From NCBI GenBank assembly GCA_016719465.1, contig JADJYY010000008.1:62001-126000 (forward strand): DNA of 64,000 bases, read 5' to 3'. Positions 46,146-54,437 of the stretch are shown piece after piece. The notes under the pieces were generated by a model. That model was given only the letters and a program-made list of their open reading frames with translations, was not told the DNA's origin and did no database searches. Position numbers and translations under genes: made by a program. Within the stretch, counting starts at the first letter, position 1, and each line of letters begins with the position of its first letter. The stretch comes from Hydrogenophilales bacterium. GTDB lineage: Bacteria > Pseudomonadota > Gammaproteobacteria > Burkholderiales > Thiobacillaceae.

Positions 46146-47294
46146 CTAAAGCGCGCAGCTGCGAAACCCCGCATAGATGTCGTTGCGCTCCGGCGTGAAG
46201 TAGTTGCGGTAGCGGGGGTGGGCCATGCGCGGCGCGGTGGCGAGGCTGGCGCCGCGCAGCGCGAAGCGGTCGCCGAACCAGGGCGCGGAGTAGTCCCGGT
46301 AGGGGTGGGGCGCGAAGCCGGGGTAGGGCTGGAAGCGGCTGGAGGTCCATTCCCATACCTGGCCCCACCGGAAATCCGGCCGGGTGACGGCGGCCAGCTC
46401 CCATTCCGCCTCCGTGGGCAGGCGCCGGCCCGCCCAGCGGCACCAGGCCTCGGCCTCCCGCCAGGTCAGATGGGCGGCGGCGGTGTCCGGGTCCAGGGCC
46501 TGCCAGACGCCGAAGCGGCGGGCTTCCCAGGTCTTTCCGGCCCGGCGCAGGTAGCGCGGCGGCGCGGCCTCGGTGGCCTCCACATAGGCCAGGTAGCGCC
46601 GCCAGCTCACCGGCTGGCTGTCGATCTCGAAGGCGTCCACCGTCACCGGGTGGGCGGCCAGTTCGTTGTCGAAGGCGAAGCCCGGTCCGCTCCAGCCCAG
46701 GTTCCAGTCCTGGCCGGGCAGGGCCAGCGTGGCAGCCTCAGGCAGGCGGGCAGGCTCCCGGCGCGGCAGGTCCGGCAGGGGAATGTCCAGGGCCTGGGCC
46801 ATGTACACGCCCGCCTCGCCGTGCATGTCCTCGTGGAACAGGGCCAGGCGGTAGAAGTACAGGCCGGCGTCGGTTTCCGGTGCCGCCGCCAGCAGGGCCA
46901 GGGTCTCCTCCAGGCCGGCGGCCAGGTAGGCGCGGGTGGCGGCGAGATCGGGCAGGGGCAGGTGCCAGCGGCGGGGGTGGGCCACCTGGCTGGAGTCGTA
47001 CAGGGCATCGGCACCCGCCAGGCGCCCTTGCGGCCGGGCATGGTCCGGTTCGCAGTCCAGGCCCCGGTCCCGCTGGCGGTTGCGGGCGATCCACCAGTCC
47101 TGGAACCAGCCCACGTGGCCCGCTTCCCACAGGGGCGGGTTGAGCTGAGGCGAGTAGGGCACGGGCAGGGTTTCGCCCAGGGCGGCGACCTGGGCCTCCA
47201 GCAGGGCCAGGGTGCGGGCGCGACTGTCCGCCAGGTCAGCGGCGAGGACATCGCGGCCGCCGCATCGAGCGGCCTGGGCGGCATCGGGGGACAT
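46146..47294 (-). CDS. EgtB/SenA-type nonheme iron sulfoxide (or selenoxide) synthase
   Basis: A 382-residue protein starting at 47294. The DinB-like N-terminal domain has NPPLWEAGHVGWFQDWWIAR and LALFHEDMHGEAGVYM; the histidines of GHVGW and HEDMHGE are the expected iron ligands (HxxxHxE plus one). The C-terminal FGE-sulfatase domain has PVSWRRYLAYVEATE, LPTEAEWELAAVTRP and WEWTSSRFQPYPGF. EgtB joins hercynine to gamma-Glu-Cys or Cys; SenA uses a selenosugar. The N-terminal motif differs from the usual EgtB KWHLAHTTWFFE and recalls SenA-type proteins, and selD is next door. Convergent with egtD. Confidence 0.82.
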   Translation of the reverse strand: MSPDAAQAARCGGRDVLAADLADSRARTLALLEAQVAALGETLPVPYSPQLNPPLWEAGHVGWFQDWWIARNRQRDRGLDCEPDHARPQGRLAGADALYDSSQVAHPRRWHLPLPDLAATRAYLAAGLEETLALLAAAPETDAGLYFYRLALFHEDMHGEAGVYMAQALDIPLPDLPRREPARLPEAATLALPGQDWNLGWSGPGFAFDNELAAHPVTVDAFEIDSQPVSWRRYLAYVEATEAAPPRYLRRAGKTWEARRFGVWQALDPDTAAAHLTWREAEAWCRWAGRRLPTEAEWELAAVTRPDFRWGQVWEWTSSRFQPYPGFAPHPYRDYSAPWFGDRFALRGASLATAPRMAHPRYRNYFTPERNDIYAGFRSCAL

Positions 47295-47384
47295 GGCACG
47301 CAACCGGAAAACGAAAACCCTGCCAGTATGCCCCAAGCGCCCCGGGCCCCGGGACGCGCAAACGAGACGTTTCAAGGAGACTGA

Positions 47385-49670
47385 ATGCGGACACCGGCAT
47401 CCCCCGTGCTGCGGGACATCGTCCTCATCGGCGGCGGCCACAGCCACGCGGTGGCGCTGCGCATGTGGGCCATGCAGCCCGTGCCCGGCGCCCGCCTCAC
47501 CCTGATCTGCACCGACACCGAAACGCCCTATTCCGGCATGCTGCCCGGCTTCATCGCCGGCCACTACAGCTGCGAGGACATCCACATCGACGTGCGCCGC
47601 CTGGCCGAGTTCACCGGCGCCCGCTACTACCGGGACGAGGTGGTGGGCCTCGACCGGGCGGAACGCCGGGTGATCTGCCGCCACCGCCCGCCGGTGGCCT
47701 ACGACCTGCTCTCCATCAACATCGGCTCCACGCCGCGCCTAGGACGCGTGGCCGGGGCCGATGCCCACGCGGTGCCGGTGAAGCCCATCCGCCAGTTCGG
47801 CGAGCGCTGGCGCGCCCTGCTGGAACGGGTCCGCCACCACGCGGGCCGCACCACCGTGGCCGTGGTGGGGGCCGGCGCCGGCGGCGTGGAACTGGCCCTG
47901 GCCATGCACTACCGCCTGGGCCGGGAGCTCCAGGCCCAGGGGCGCGCCCCGGACGAGGTGGCCGTGCACCTGTTCAGCGCCGGCGCCGACATCCTGCCCA
48001 CCCACAACCGGGCCGTGCGCCACGCCTTCGAAGGCGTGCTGGCCGAGCGCGGCATCGCCGTGCACCGGGACGCGGAAGTGGTGGAAGTGGCCCCGGGCCA
48101 GATCAAGACCCGGCGTGGCGAGACCCTGGCGGCGGACGAGGTGGTCTGGGTCACCCAGGCCGGCGGCGCCGCCTGGCTGGCGGCCACGGGCCTGGCCCTG
48201 GACGAGGCGGGCTTCATCCGCGTGGCCGACACCCTGCAAACCGAGACCGACCCGCGCATCTTCGCCGCCGGCGACTGCGCGGCCATGATCAGCCGCCCCC
48301 TGGAAAAGGCCGGCGTGTTCGCCGTGCGCATGGGGCCGGTGCTGGCGGAAAACCTGCGCCGGTCACTGCTGAACCAGCCCCTGAAGGCGTACCGGCCCCA
48401 GCGCCGCTGGCTGGCCCTCATCAGCACCGGCGACCGCCATGCCATCGCCTCCCGGGGCGCCCTGTTCGCCCGGGGCGACTGGGTCTGGCGCTGGAAGGAC
48501 CGCATCGACCGGCGCTTCATGGAGCGCTTCAGCGACCTGCCGGCCATGGAGGAAATGCAGGCCAAGGCCAAACCCGTCGCGGGCGCGATCCCCCTGGAGG
48601 CCGCCGAGCAAACCCAGGCCATCTCCGCCCTGGCCATGCGCTGCGGCGGCTGCGGCGCCAAGGTGGGCGCCAGCGTGCTGTCCCGGGCCCTGGCCCGGGT
48701 GACGCCCATCCAGCGCGACGACGTGCTCATCGGCCTGGCCGATCCGGACGACGCCGCCGTGCTGCGGGTGCCGCCGGGCAAGGCGGTGGTGCAGACGGTG
48801 GACTTCTTCCGCGCCTTCATCGACGACCCCTGGGTGTTCGGCCGCGTCGCCGCCAACCATGCATTGGGCGACGTGTTCGCCATGGGCGCCGAGGCCCAGT
48901 CCGCCACCGCCATCGTCACTGTGCCGCCGGGCCTGGAGGCCAAGGTGGAAGACACCCTGTTCCAGATGATGTCCGGCGCCGTCTCGGTGCTCAACGAAGC
49001 CAGCTGCGCCCTGGTGGGCGGCCACACCGGCGAGGGCCGGGAGCTGGCCCTGGGCTTCGCCGTCAACGGCCTGATGGACGAAACCCTGGCCGGGGTGATG
49101 ACCAAGGGGGGGCTACGCCCCGGCGACGCGCTCATCCTCACCAAACCCATGGGCACCGGCACCCTGCTCGCCGCCCACGCCCGCCTGGCCGCCAAGGGCC
49201 GCTGGATCGACGCCGCCCTGGATTCCATGCAGGTTTCCAACCGGGCCGCCGCCGCCTGCCTCATGGCCCACGGCGCCCGGGCCTGCACCGACCTCACCGG
49301 CTTCGGCCTGCTGGGCCACCTGGTGGAAATGACCAAGCCCTCCGGCGTGGACGCGGAACTGGAACTGGACGCCCTGCCCCTGCTGGACGGCGCCCGGGAA
49401 ACCGCCGCCGCCGGCATCCTGAGCTCCCTGCAGCCCGCCAACGTGCGCCTGCGCCGCGCCCTGCGCAACCAGGAAGCGGCCCTGGAGCACCCCGCCTACC
49501 CCCTGCTGTTCGACCCCCAGACCGCCGGCGGCCTGCTGGCCGGCGTGCCGGCGGACCAGGCCGAGGCCTGCCTGGCCGAACTGCGCCGCCTGGGCTACCC
49601 CCACGCCGCCGCCATCGGCCGGGTGCTGCCCCAGGGGGAGGCGGTGGAGCCGATCTTCCTGGTGCTTTGA
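47385..49670 (+). CDS. selD: NADH dehydrogenase-like/selenide, water dikinase fusion (SelD)
   Basis: A 761-residue two-domain protein. Residues 1-385 are an FAD/NAD oxidoreductase: IVLIGGGHSHAVALRMWAM, TTVAVVGAGAGGVELALAMH and RIFAAGDCAAMI. From about 410 the SelD domain begins: ALAMRCGGCGAKVGASVL with Cys423 where many SelD have Sec or Cys, DDAAVLRVPPGKAVVQTVDF, VAANHALGDVFAMGA and LVGGHTGEGRELALGF. SelD makes selenophosphate from selenide and ATP. Fusion with the NADH dehydrogenase-like domain occurs in cyanobacteria and proteobacteria. No selA, selB or selU is in the window; selenoneine or an unknown selenium metabolite is one use, selenouridine another. Confidence 0.92.
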   Translation: MRTPASPVLRDIVLIGGGHSHAVALRMWAMQPVPGARLTLICTDTETPYSGMLPGFIAGHYSCEDIHIDVRRLAEFTGARYYRDEVVGLDRAERRVICRHRPPVAYDLLSINIGSTPRLGRVAGADAHAVPVKPIRQFGERWRALLERVRHHAGRTTVAVVGAGAGGVELALAMHYRLGRELQAQGRAPDEVAVHLFSAGADILPTHNRAVRHAFEGVLAERGIAVHRDAEVVEVAPGQIKTRRGETLAADEVVWVTQAGGAAWLAATGLALDEAGFIRVADTLQTETDPRIFAAGDCAAMISRPLEKAGVFAVRMGPVLAENLRRSLLNQPLKAYRPQRRWLALISTGDRHAIASRGALFARGDWVWRWKDRIDRRFMERFSDLPAMEEMQAKAKPVAGAIPLEAAEQTQAISALAMRCGGCGAKVGASVLSRALARVTPIQRDDVLIGLADPDDAAVLRVPPGKAVVQTVDFFRAFIDDPWVFGRVAANHALGDVFAMGAEAQSATAIVTVPPGLEAKVEDTLFQMMSGAVSVLNEASCALVGGHTGEGRELALGFAVNGLMDETLAGVMTKGGLRPGDALILTKPMGTGTLLAAHARLAAKGRWIDAALDSMQVSNRAAAACLMAHGARACTDLTGFGLLGHLVEMTKPSGVDAELELDALPLLDGARETAAAGILSSLQPANVRLRRALRNQEAALEHPAYPLLFDPQTAGGLLAGVPADQAEACLAELRRLGYPHAAAIGRVLPQGEAVEPIFLVL

Positions 49671-49732
49671 CCGGAACGGGGCCAGGCTGACATCCGGACG
49701 CGGTTATGTCGATAAGGCCCCGCCCTCCCACC

Positions 49733-50149
49733 TTACTCGGGTATCACCACCTTTGGCGCCAGATTCATCCGCTTGGCCCGCCGGGCGAATTTGCGGTCGT
49801 CGAACGACGCCAGGGCCGAACAGTCTCGGTAGCTGGCCAGATGCAGCGCGTCCGCGAAATCCAGGCCGGCGGCGGCATGGGACAGGGCCTGTTCCACCGC
49901 TCCCCGATCTTCAACCGCGACCTGCGCGAGCCCGAGCAGATGCCGCATGGCCGTGTCGATTTCGGACATGGCGAAACCGTAGTAGCCACGCATCACCCAT
50001 TCCAGTTCCAGCAACACCGACTTGCTCACCATCAGCGGTTCGCCGGATTCGATCAGACGCCGGGCCGCATCGTGCTGGCGCTGGGCTTCGGCATCGCTTT
50101 CATCCTGGACGTAATAGCGGACCAGGACATTGGTGTCGAGGCCGATCAT
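49733..50149 (-). CDS. PIN-domain ribonuclease toxin (VapC type)
   Basis: A 138-residue PIN protein: MIGLDTNVLVRYYVQDESDA starts with the first acidic site, KSVLLELEWVMRGYYGF holds the Glu, and LDFADALHLASYRDCSALAS the further Asp residues. It overlaps the AbrB-type antitoxin gene by 4 bases (ATGA). It is a second PIN module in the window, different from that at 23647-24033, and lies after selD. The antitoxin is intact here. Confidence 0.9.
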   Translation of the reverse strand: MIGLDTNVLVRYYVQDESDAEAQRQHDAARRLIESGEPLMVSKSVLLELEWVMRGYYGFAMSEIDTAMRHLLGLAQVAVEDRGAVEQALSHAAAGLDFADALHLASYRDCSALASFDDRKFARRAKRMNLAPKVVIPE

Positions 50150-50379
50150 GGCTTCAGCAGGCTGGCGGGGTCGAAGTCGGCGGGCATGGCGGCGCGTTTG
50201 CTCTTGAGCAGGCCGTAGCCACTCTCGGGTGCCTCATGGGAGGGGTGCCGCACACGCAATTCGGCGTGATCGCCCACCAGGTTGAACTCGATCTTGCTGC
50301 CTTGCCGGATACCCAGCTTCTTTCTCAGTTCCAGGGGAATGGTGACCTGGCCCTTGCTGGTGACGGTGGTGGTTTCCAT
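50146..50379 (-). CDS. AbrB/MazE-type antitoxin
   Basis: A 77-residue protein: METTTVTSKGQVTIPLELRK is the AbrB/SpoVT swapped-hairpin DNA-binding domain, then LGIRQGSKIEFNLVGDHAEL. The C-terminal tail (LLKSKRAAMPADFDPASLL) is the usual toxin-binding part. It is the first gene of the pair with the VapC toxin and probably represses its own promoter. Confidence 0.9.
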   Translation of the reverse strand: METTTVTSKGQVTIPLELRKKLGIRQGSKIEFNLVGDHAELRVRHPSHEAPESGYGLLKSKRAAMPADFDPASLLKP

Positions 50380-50493
50380 GCTGGCATCCTCATGAGTAAT
50401 ACCAGGTAAGAATCGTAGTGGCGGGTTGCCGGTGACGCAATATCCGGGCTGGTGATGTGTCAGTCATGGCTATCCACCCTACGGCTCCGCTAC

Positions 50494-51537
50494 TCAGCAG
50501 CAGGCACCTCCCGACTCCGCCTTGCCCTCATCGAACGGTAGCCCCCCGCCGCAACCAGCAAATAGGCCGTAGTGCCTTGAGAAGTCGCCGATGAACTCGA
50601 AATACGGCGCGAAGCGGGTGTCGGCGAGCATGCGCCAGGTGTTGCCGCACACCGGGAAGACGCGGCCCGCCTCGATGGCGTGGTGCTTGTCCAGGAGGAA
50701 AAGGGCTTCCTGGGTGGGGATGCCGCCCCGGTAGATCACCGCCTGGCCGTAGTCCTCGCACTCGGGTTCCAGGCCGTCCAGCTTGAACAGGCGCCAGGTG
50801 GCGGAGAAGAAACGGGTGTTGCCCACCCGCGCCGCCATGGCCGGGTCGGTGATGGCGATGGGGCGGTCTTCCACCAGGCGCGGGTCGGTAAAGCCGCAAC
50901 GGCGGGCCAGGTACTGGAAGTCGTTCCAGTACAGGGCGCCGCCCAGGCATTCGCCGTACAGCACTGGGTCGTTGCGCAGTTCGGGCGGCACGCGGCGGTC
51001 GGCGTAGATGTCGGAGAAGTAGAACTCGCCGCCGGTCTTCAGCAGGCGGTGCACCTGGCGCAGCACGGCTTCCTTGTCCGGGGAGAGGTTGACCACGCAG
51101 TTGGAGACCACCACGTCGAAGCTGGCATCACGCAGGCCCAGTTGGTCCAGACGTTCGATGTAGCCCAGCTTGAATTCCACGTTGTCGCGGGAAAAGCCGA
51201 AGGCCAGTCTGTGGTGTTCCCGGTAGGTCTCGGCGACGGCCAGTTGTTCCTCGGTCATGTCCACGCCCACCACGTTGCCGGTTTCGCCCACCAGTTGCGC
51301 CAGGGCATAGACGTCGCGGCCCGAGCCGCAGCCCAGATCGAGCACGTTCAGGCCGTCGAGCAGGGTCGGGCAGACCAGGCCGCAGCCGTAGTAGCGCGAC
51401 ATGACTTCGGGGTGGATGCGGGCCAGCAAGGGTTTCATCCATTCCGGCATCAGGCTTGCGTCGCAGCAGGCGGAGGTGCGCAGGTCGGCGGTGCTTTTCA
51501 ACTGGTTGCCGTAGTAGTCCTTGACGAGTTCGTGCAT
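50494..51537 (-). CDS. arsM: Arsenite S-adenosylmethionine methyltransferase
   Basis: A 347-residue enzyme starting at 51537 (MHELVKDYYGNQLKSTADLR). The As(III)-binding cysteines expected of ArsM are seen in RTSACCDASLMPEW, VVVSNCVVNLSPDKEA and YGECLGGALYWNDF. The SAM site is LNVLDLGCGSGRDVYALAQL. The C-terminus ends with CC. ArsM methylates arsenite to mono-, di- and trimethyl forms, and dimethylarsenite is the substrate for ArsS, whose damaged gene lies at 37.8 kb. It follows the triheme cytochrome gene by 8 bases, so it belongs to a cytochrome operon rather than an ars operon. Confidence 0.93.
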   Translation of the reverse strand: MHELVKDYYGNQLKSTADLRTSACCDASLMPEWMKPLLARIHPEVMSRYYGCGLVCPTLLDGLNVLDLGCGSGRDVYALAQLVGETGNVVGVDMTEEQLAVAETYREHHRLAFGFSRDNVEFKLGYIERLDQLGLRDASFDVVVSNCVVNLSPDKEAVLRQVHRLLKTGGEFYFSDIYADRRVPPELRNDPVLYGECLGGALYWNDFQYLARRCGFTDPRLVEDRPIAITDPAMAARVGNTRFFSATWRLFKLDGLEPECEDYGQAVIYRGGIPTQEALFLLDKHHAIEAGRVFPVCGNTWRMLADTRFAPYFEFIGDFSRHYGLFAGCGGGLPFDEGKAESGGACC

Positions 51538-51545
51538 GGGTTTCC

Positions 51546-52124
51546 TCAGGGTTTTATCGCTGCGCGCATCAGGTCGTCCCAGGCGCCCTTGATGCGCAGC
51601 AGGTCGCCGTCCAGGGCCGGGTGGCCGTGCCACCACTGGTGGTCCGGCGACTGGTGGCCGACGCCCATGCGGATGTTGCGCAGGTGTGTTTGCAGGTGGC
51701 GGTAGTGGTCTTCCATGGCCTGGAGGCGGTCCGCCGGGAACCGGCGGCGCGCCTGGGTGAGCAGGGCCAGGGCCTCGCGCTGCTTCATCTCGCCCACCGC
51801 CACCATGCGCTGGCCGTTGGCGGCCAGGGTGTCCAGGTAGCGCGGCGAGTGGCACTTGCCGCAGACCTCCCGCATGGCCTCGGGATTGGCCGAACGGTGC
51901 GCCTCGGCGCCGTGGCAATCGACGCAGCCGGGGGCGCGGCCGGGGCTGCTGATCCTGACCAGCACGCCATGCTTGGACAGGCGCCAGCCCTGCACCTCGG
52001 GGCTGTCCGGGCCGTGGCAGGCGATGCACTCGGTGTCCTTGAAGCGGCCGGCGGGAGCCTTGGCGGGGTTCGTCTGGGCGGCCTGGGCGGCGGCGATACC
52101 CAGGAGCAAGAGCAGCCAACGCAT
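51546..52124 (-). CDS. Periplasmic triheme cytochrome c
   Basis: A 192-residue precursor from 52124 (TGATG overlap with the octaheme gene) with a signal peptide (MRWLLLLLGIAAAQAAQ). Three CxxCH sites: ECIACHGPDS, GCVDCHGAEA and VCGKCHSPRY. The C-terminal part is helical with HQSPDHQWWHGHPALDG, also rich in histidine. It may pass electrons to or from the octaheme protein encoded just upstream. The arsM gene follows at once. Confidence 0.88.
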   Translation of the reverse strand: MRWLLLLLGIAAAQAAQTNPAKAPAGRFKDTECIACHGPDSPEVQGWRLSKHGVLVRISSPGRAPGCVDCHGAEAHRSANPEAMREVCGKCHSPRYLDTLAANGQRMVAVGEMKQREALALLTQARRRFPADRLQAMEDHYRHLQTHLRNIRMGVGHQSPDHQWWHGHPALDGDLLRIKGAWDDLMRAAIKP

Positions 52125-53452
52125 CAGTTGTGCTCCCGGTTGTGCTTGGTGTACTCGCCCTCCAGCCACCAGCGGCCGGCGGCGGGCGGTTTGCCCTGTT
52201 GCTCCAGAGCCTTCGCGCGCGCCTCGATGTCTTGCTTCGCCTTATCCATCCCGGCATGGCCCTGGCCCACGTGCCCCGGCGAGCCGTGGGCGGCGCCCTT
52301 GTAGGCGCCCAGGTTGGCGAAGTACCACATCTCGAAGTAGTCCCGCTCGATGGGTGAGACGTTGTAGAAGGCCGAGGCCTGGCCGTCGTAGTAGCCGATG
52401 CGCTCCCGCGCCAGCCAGGCGCCGGGGTTGTCCAGGGGATAGGGCGGGCGTTCCTTGACGTTGGGATGCAGCAGGCCGTCGCCGCGCAGGCCGCGCAGGG
52501 TGGCTTCGGTGGCGTTGAGCTTGGCCCAGGCGCGCTTGCGTTCCGCGTCCATCTCGGCCAGGCGCTGGCGCGACCAGTCCGCCGGGTGGCAATCACCGCA
52601 CACCGCCACCCACTGCTTGCGCTTCACCTCGTTGTTGGAGGTGAGCGGGTTCACCTGCAACAGGCCGAACTTCCAGATGGCCTTGTCCGCCACCTGGTGT
52701 TTGCCGCCCGCCATGTGGCAGTAGGCGCAGGTGGGCGTCTGGTAGTTGCCTTTCTTGAGCGGCTTGCTCCAGTCGGTCTTGTCCGCGTCGGCCAGATAGC
52801 GCTTGCCGTGGGCGGAGGCGAAATAGGTGTCGTCGTCCGGATGCGGCGGGCCGGAATGGCAGGTCATGCAGGCCTCGGGCCGGCGCGCCTCGGCGGCGCT
52901 GAAGCGGTGGCGGGTATGGCAGGAGTCGCACTTCTCCGCCACCGAGTGGCATTGCAGGCAGGCGGTGACCTCGGCCTTGGGCTTGTCGGCGAAGTGGGGC
53001 GCGTCCACCGCCCGCTCCATGGCAAGGGCGTGGCTGGGAAAGCCGAAGCGGCGCTCGTCCAGGAATTCGTCGTGCTGGCGCGCGTGGCAGCCGGCGCACA
53101 CGGTGCGGTCGGGCATCCGGATCTTGGCGTGGTCGTTGCCGTGGCAGGCCTCGCAGGTCACCGGCGCGCGGCCCTTGGGCGCGGCGTGGCGGCTTTCGCG
53201 CCAGTCGGCGACGATGCCGGGCGTCAGGGCCTCGTGGCAGGCGATGCATTCCTCGCCCTTGAATTGGCCGCTCATCTGGCCGTCGTATTGGTAGAAGCGG
53301 ACCGGATGCCAGTAGCCGAAGGCCGGGTCCGGCTGCCACAGGCGGGAATTGAGGCCGTCGCCGGGGCCGCCCTTGTTCCAGGACACCCAGCCGTAGCCGG
53401 CGGCGATGGCCAGCACGGTGAAGACGATGACGCCCCAGGCGTAGCGGGCCAT
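52124..53452 (-). CDS. Octaheme cytochrome c, hydroxylamine-oxidoreductase-like
   Basis: A 442-residue protein with an N-terminal membrane anchor (AWGVIVFTVLAIAAGYGWVS) and eight CxxCH motifs: CIACH, CEACH, CAGCH, CLQCH, CDSCH, CMTCH, CAYCH and CGDCH. The heme number, order and the late motif FEMWYFANLGAYKGAAHGSP fit the HAO family. Members include hydroxylamine oxidase and reductive enzymes acting on nitrite or other N/S compounds; an active-site tyrosine cross-link cannot be judged by eye. It is exported and anchored, facing the periplasm. It lies between diheme and triheme cytochrome genes and upstream of arsM; the substrate is unknown. Confidence 0.9.
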   Translation of the reverse strand: MARYAWGVIVFTVLAIAAGYGWVSWNKGGPGDGLNSRLWQPDPAFGYWHPVRFYQYDGQMSGQFKGEECIACHEALTPGIVADWRESRHAAPKGRAPVTCEACHGNDHAKIRMPDRTVCAGCHARQHDEFLDERRFGFPSHALAMERAVDAPHFADKPKAEVTACLQCHSVAEKCDSCHTRHRFSAAEARRPEACMTCHSGPPHPDDDTYFASAHGKRYLADADKTDWSKPLKKGNYQTPTCAYCHMAGGKHQVADKAIWKFGLLQVNPLTSNNEVKRKQWVAVCGDCHPADWSRQRLAEMDAERKRAWAKLNATEATLRGLRGDGLLHPNVKERPPYPLDNPGAWLARERIGYYDGQASAFYNVSPIERDYFEMWYFANLGAYKGAAHGSPGHVGQGHAGMDKAKQDIEARAKALEQQGKPPAAGRWWLEGEYTKHNREHN

Positions 53453-53454
53453 GA

Positions 53455-54267
53455 TCAGTTGTCATTCCGGCGCAAGCCGGAATCCAGGACATGCTCTGGA
53501 CCCCGGCCTTCGCCGGGGTGACGGCCGGAGTTGCGCCGCCAGCGCCAGACCCCCAGCGCGGCCAGGCCGAAGAAGGCGGCCAGACTGATCAGCCTTCCCG
53601 CCGGGTCTTCCCTGGATGCGGCGGCGGAGGGCAGGGGCAGGGTGGCGCCCTGGTGGCCGGAGCCGGACACCGTGGGCCGGCCCCAGGCGGCGGCGAGGTA
53701 GTCCTCCACCGCCGCCTTCTGGGCGCCGGTGAGGGGCTGGCGGGCCATGACGCCGCGCCGCGCCTCCATGCGCGCCAGCAGGGCCGGCCAGGCGGTTTCG
53801 GGGTAGGCACGCGGGTCGGGTGCCGCGTGGCAGTCGCCGCAGATGGCGCGCCAGGCGCGTTCGGCGCCCACGGTTGGCGTGCCCGACGCGGGCGGCGGCA
53901 GGGCCTTCAGGGCGTGGCGGTCCAGGTAGTCGCGCAGTGCGGCCTTCTCCGCGTCATCCGGCATGGCCACCCGCCCAAGCAGGCCGCGGTAGAAATGGGA
54001 GATGCCCATCAGGGCGTCCATGCGCCGCAGCACGTCGGTCCATTCCTCGCGGGTATGGCGGCCCGGCCCGGTGAGGTAGTGGCATTGGGTGCAGTAGCGT
54101 TGCAGGACCAGGGCGCCCCGGGACTCGGATTCCGGCAACTGGCTGGGGTGCATATCTGGCGGCATGATGTCCTTGCGCGTCTCGCAGATGTCCACCCCCC
54201 CCCACTGGTGGCTGGCCAGGGCCGGGGCGGCGGCGAGCAGGAGGAGAAGAACCAACGCGGGGTTCAT
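53455..54267 (-). CDS. Diheme cytochrome c with membrane anchor and repeat-coded C-terminus
   Basis: A 270-residue precursor from 54267 with a signal peptide (NPALVLLLLLAAAPALASHQ). Two heme sites: RYCTQCHYLTGPG and AICGDCHAAPDPR, each followed by a helical cytochrome c fold. A C-terminal membrane helix (ISLAAFFGLAALGVWRWRR) follows. The last 23 or so residues (GRHPGEGRGPEHVLDSGLRR, then ND) are coded by a dRS3-like repeat, so the original stop was probably lost or replaced when the repeat entered. It is the first cytochrome gene of the operon and ends two bases before the octaheme gene. Confidence 0.85.
   Translation of the reverse strand: MNPALVLLLLLAAAPALASHQWGGVDICETRKDIMPPDMHPSQLPESESRGALVLQRYCTQCHYLTGPGRHTREEWTDVLRRMDALMGISHFYRGLLGRVAMPDDAEKAALRDYLDRHALKALPPPASGTPTVGAERAWRAICGDCHAAPDPRAYPETAWPALLARMEARRGVMARQPLTGAQKAAVEDYLAAAWGRPTVSGSGHQGATLPLPSAAASREDPAGRLISLAAFFGLAALGVWRWRRNSGRHPGEGRGPEHVLDSGLRRNDN
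53458..53525. repeat. dRS3-like repeat (family B) overlapping the diheme cytochrome 3' end
   Basis: CATTCCGGCGCAAGCCGGAATCC near 53462-53486 in plus orientation is followed by ctctggaccccggccttcgc and cggggtgacgg. The element supplies the last codons of the cytochrome gene on the minus strand. Confidence 0.8.
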
Positions 54268-54304
54268 AAGAATCCCTGACATAAACCGGCGCGGCGGTCT
54301 ATCG

Positions 54305-54408
54305 AGCCGTCATTCCGGCGCAGGCCGGAATCCAGATGGTTCATCTGATTGGGTTTCAAGGCAGACAGTCCTACGAACTGGATTCCGGCCTGCGCCGGAA
54401 TGACGATA
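54305..54408. repeat. dRS3-like repeat (family B) between diheme cytochrome and NapH-GltD genes
   Basis: GTCATTCCGGCGCAGGCCGG at the left and its inverse, CCGGCCTGCGCCGGAATGAC, at the right, enclose about 50 bases of unrelated sequence. It occupies most of the 170-bp gap. Confidence 0.88.
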
Positions 54409-54437
54409 AGTTCGGGCGCCGACATGGTTTAGCCCTC

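Noticed and set aside
47465..49690. 741-residue alternative frame over selD
   Set aside because: Arg/Pro/Gly-rich frame shadow; the SelD and FAD motifs are in the other plus frame.
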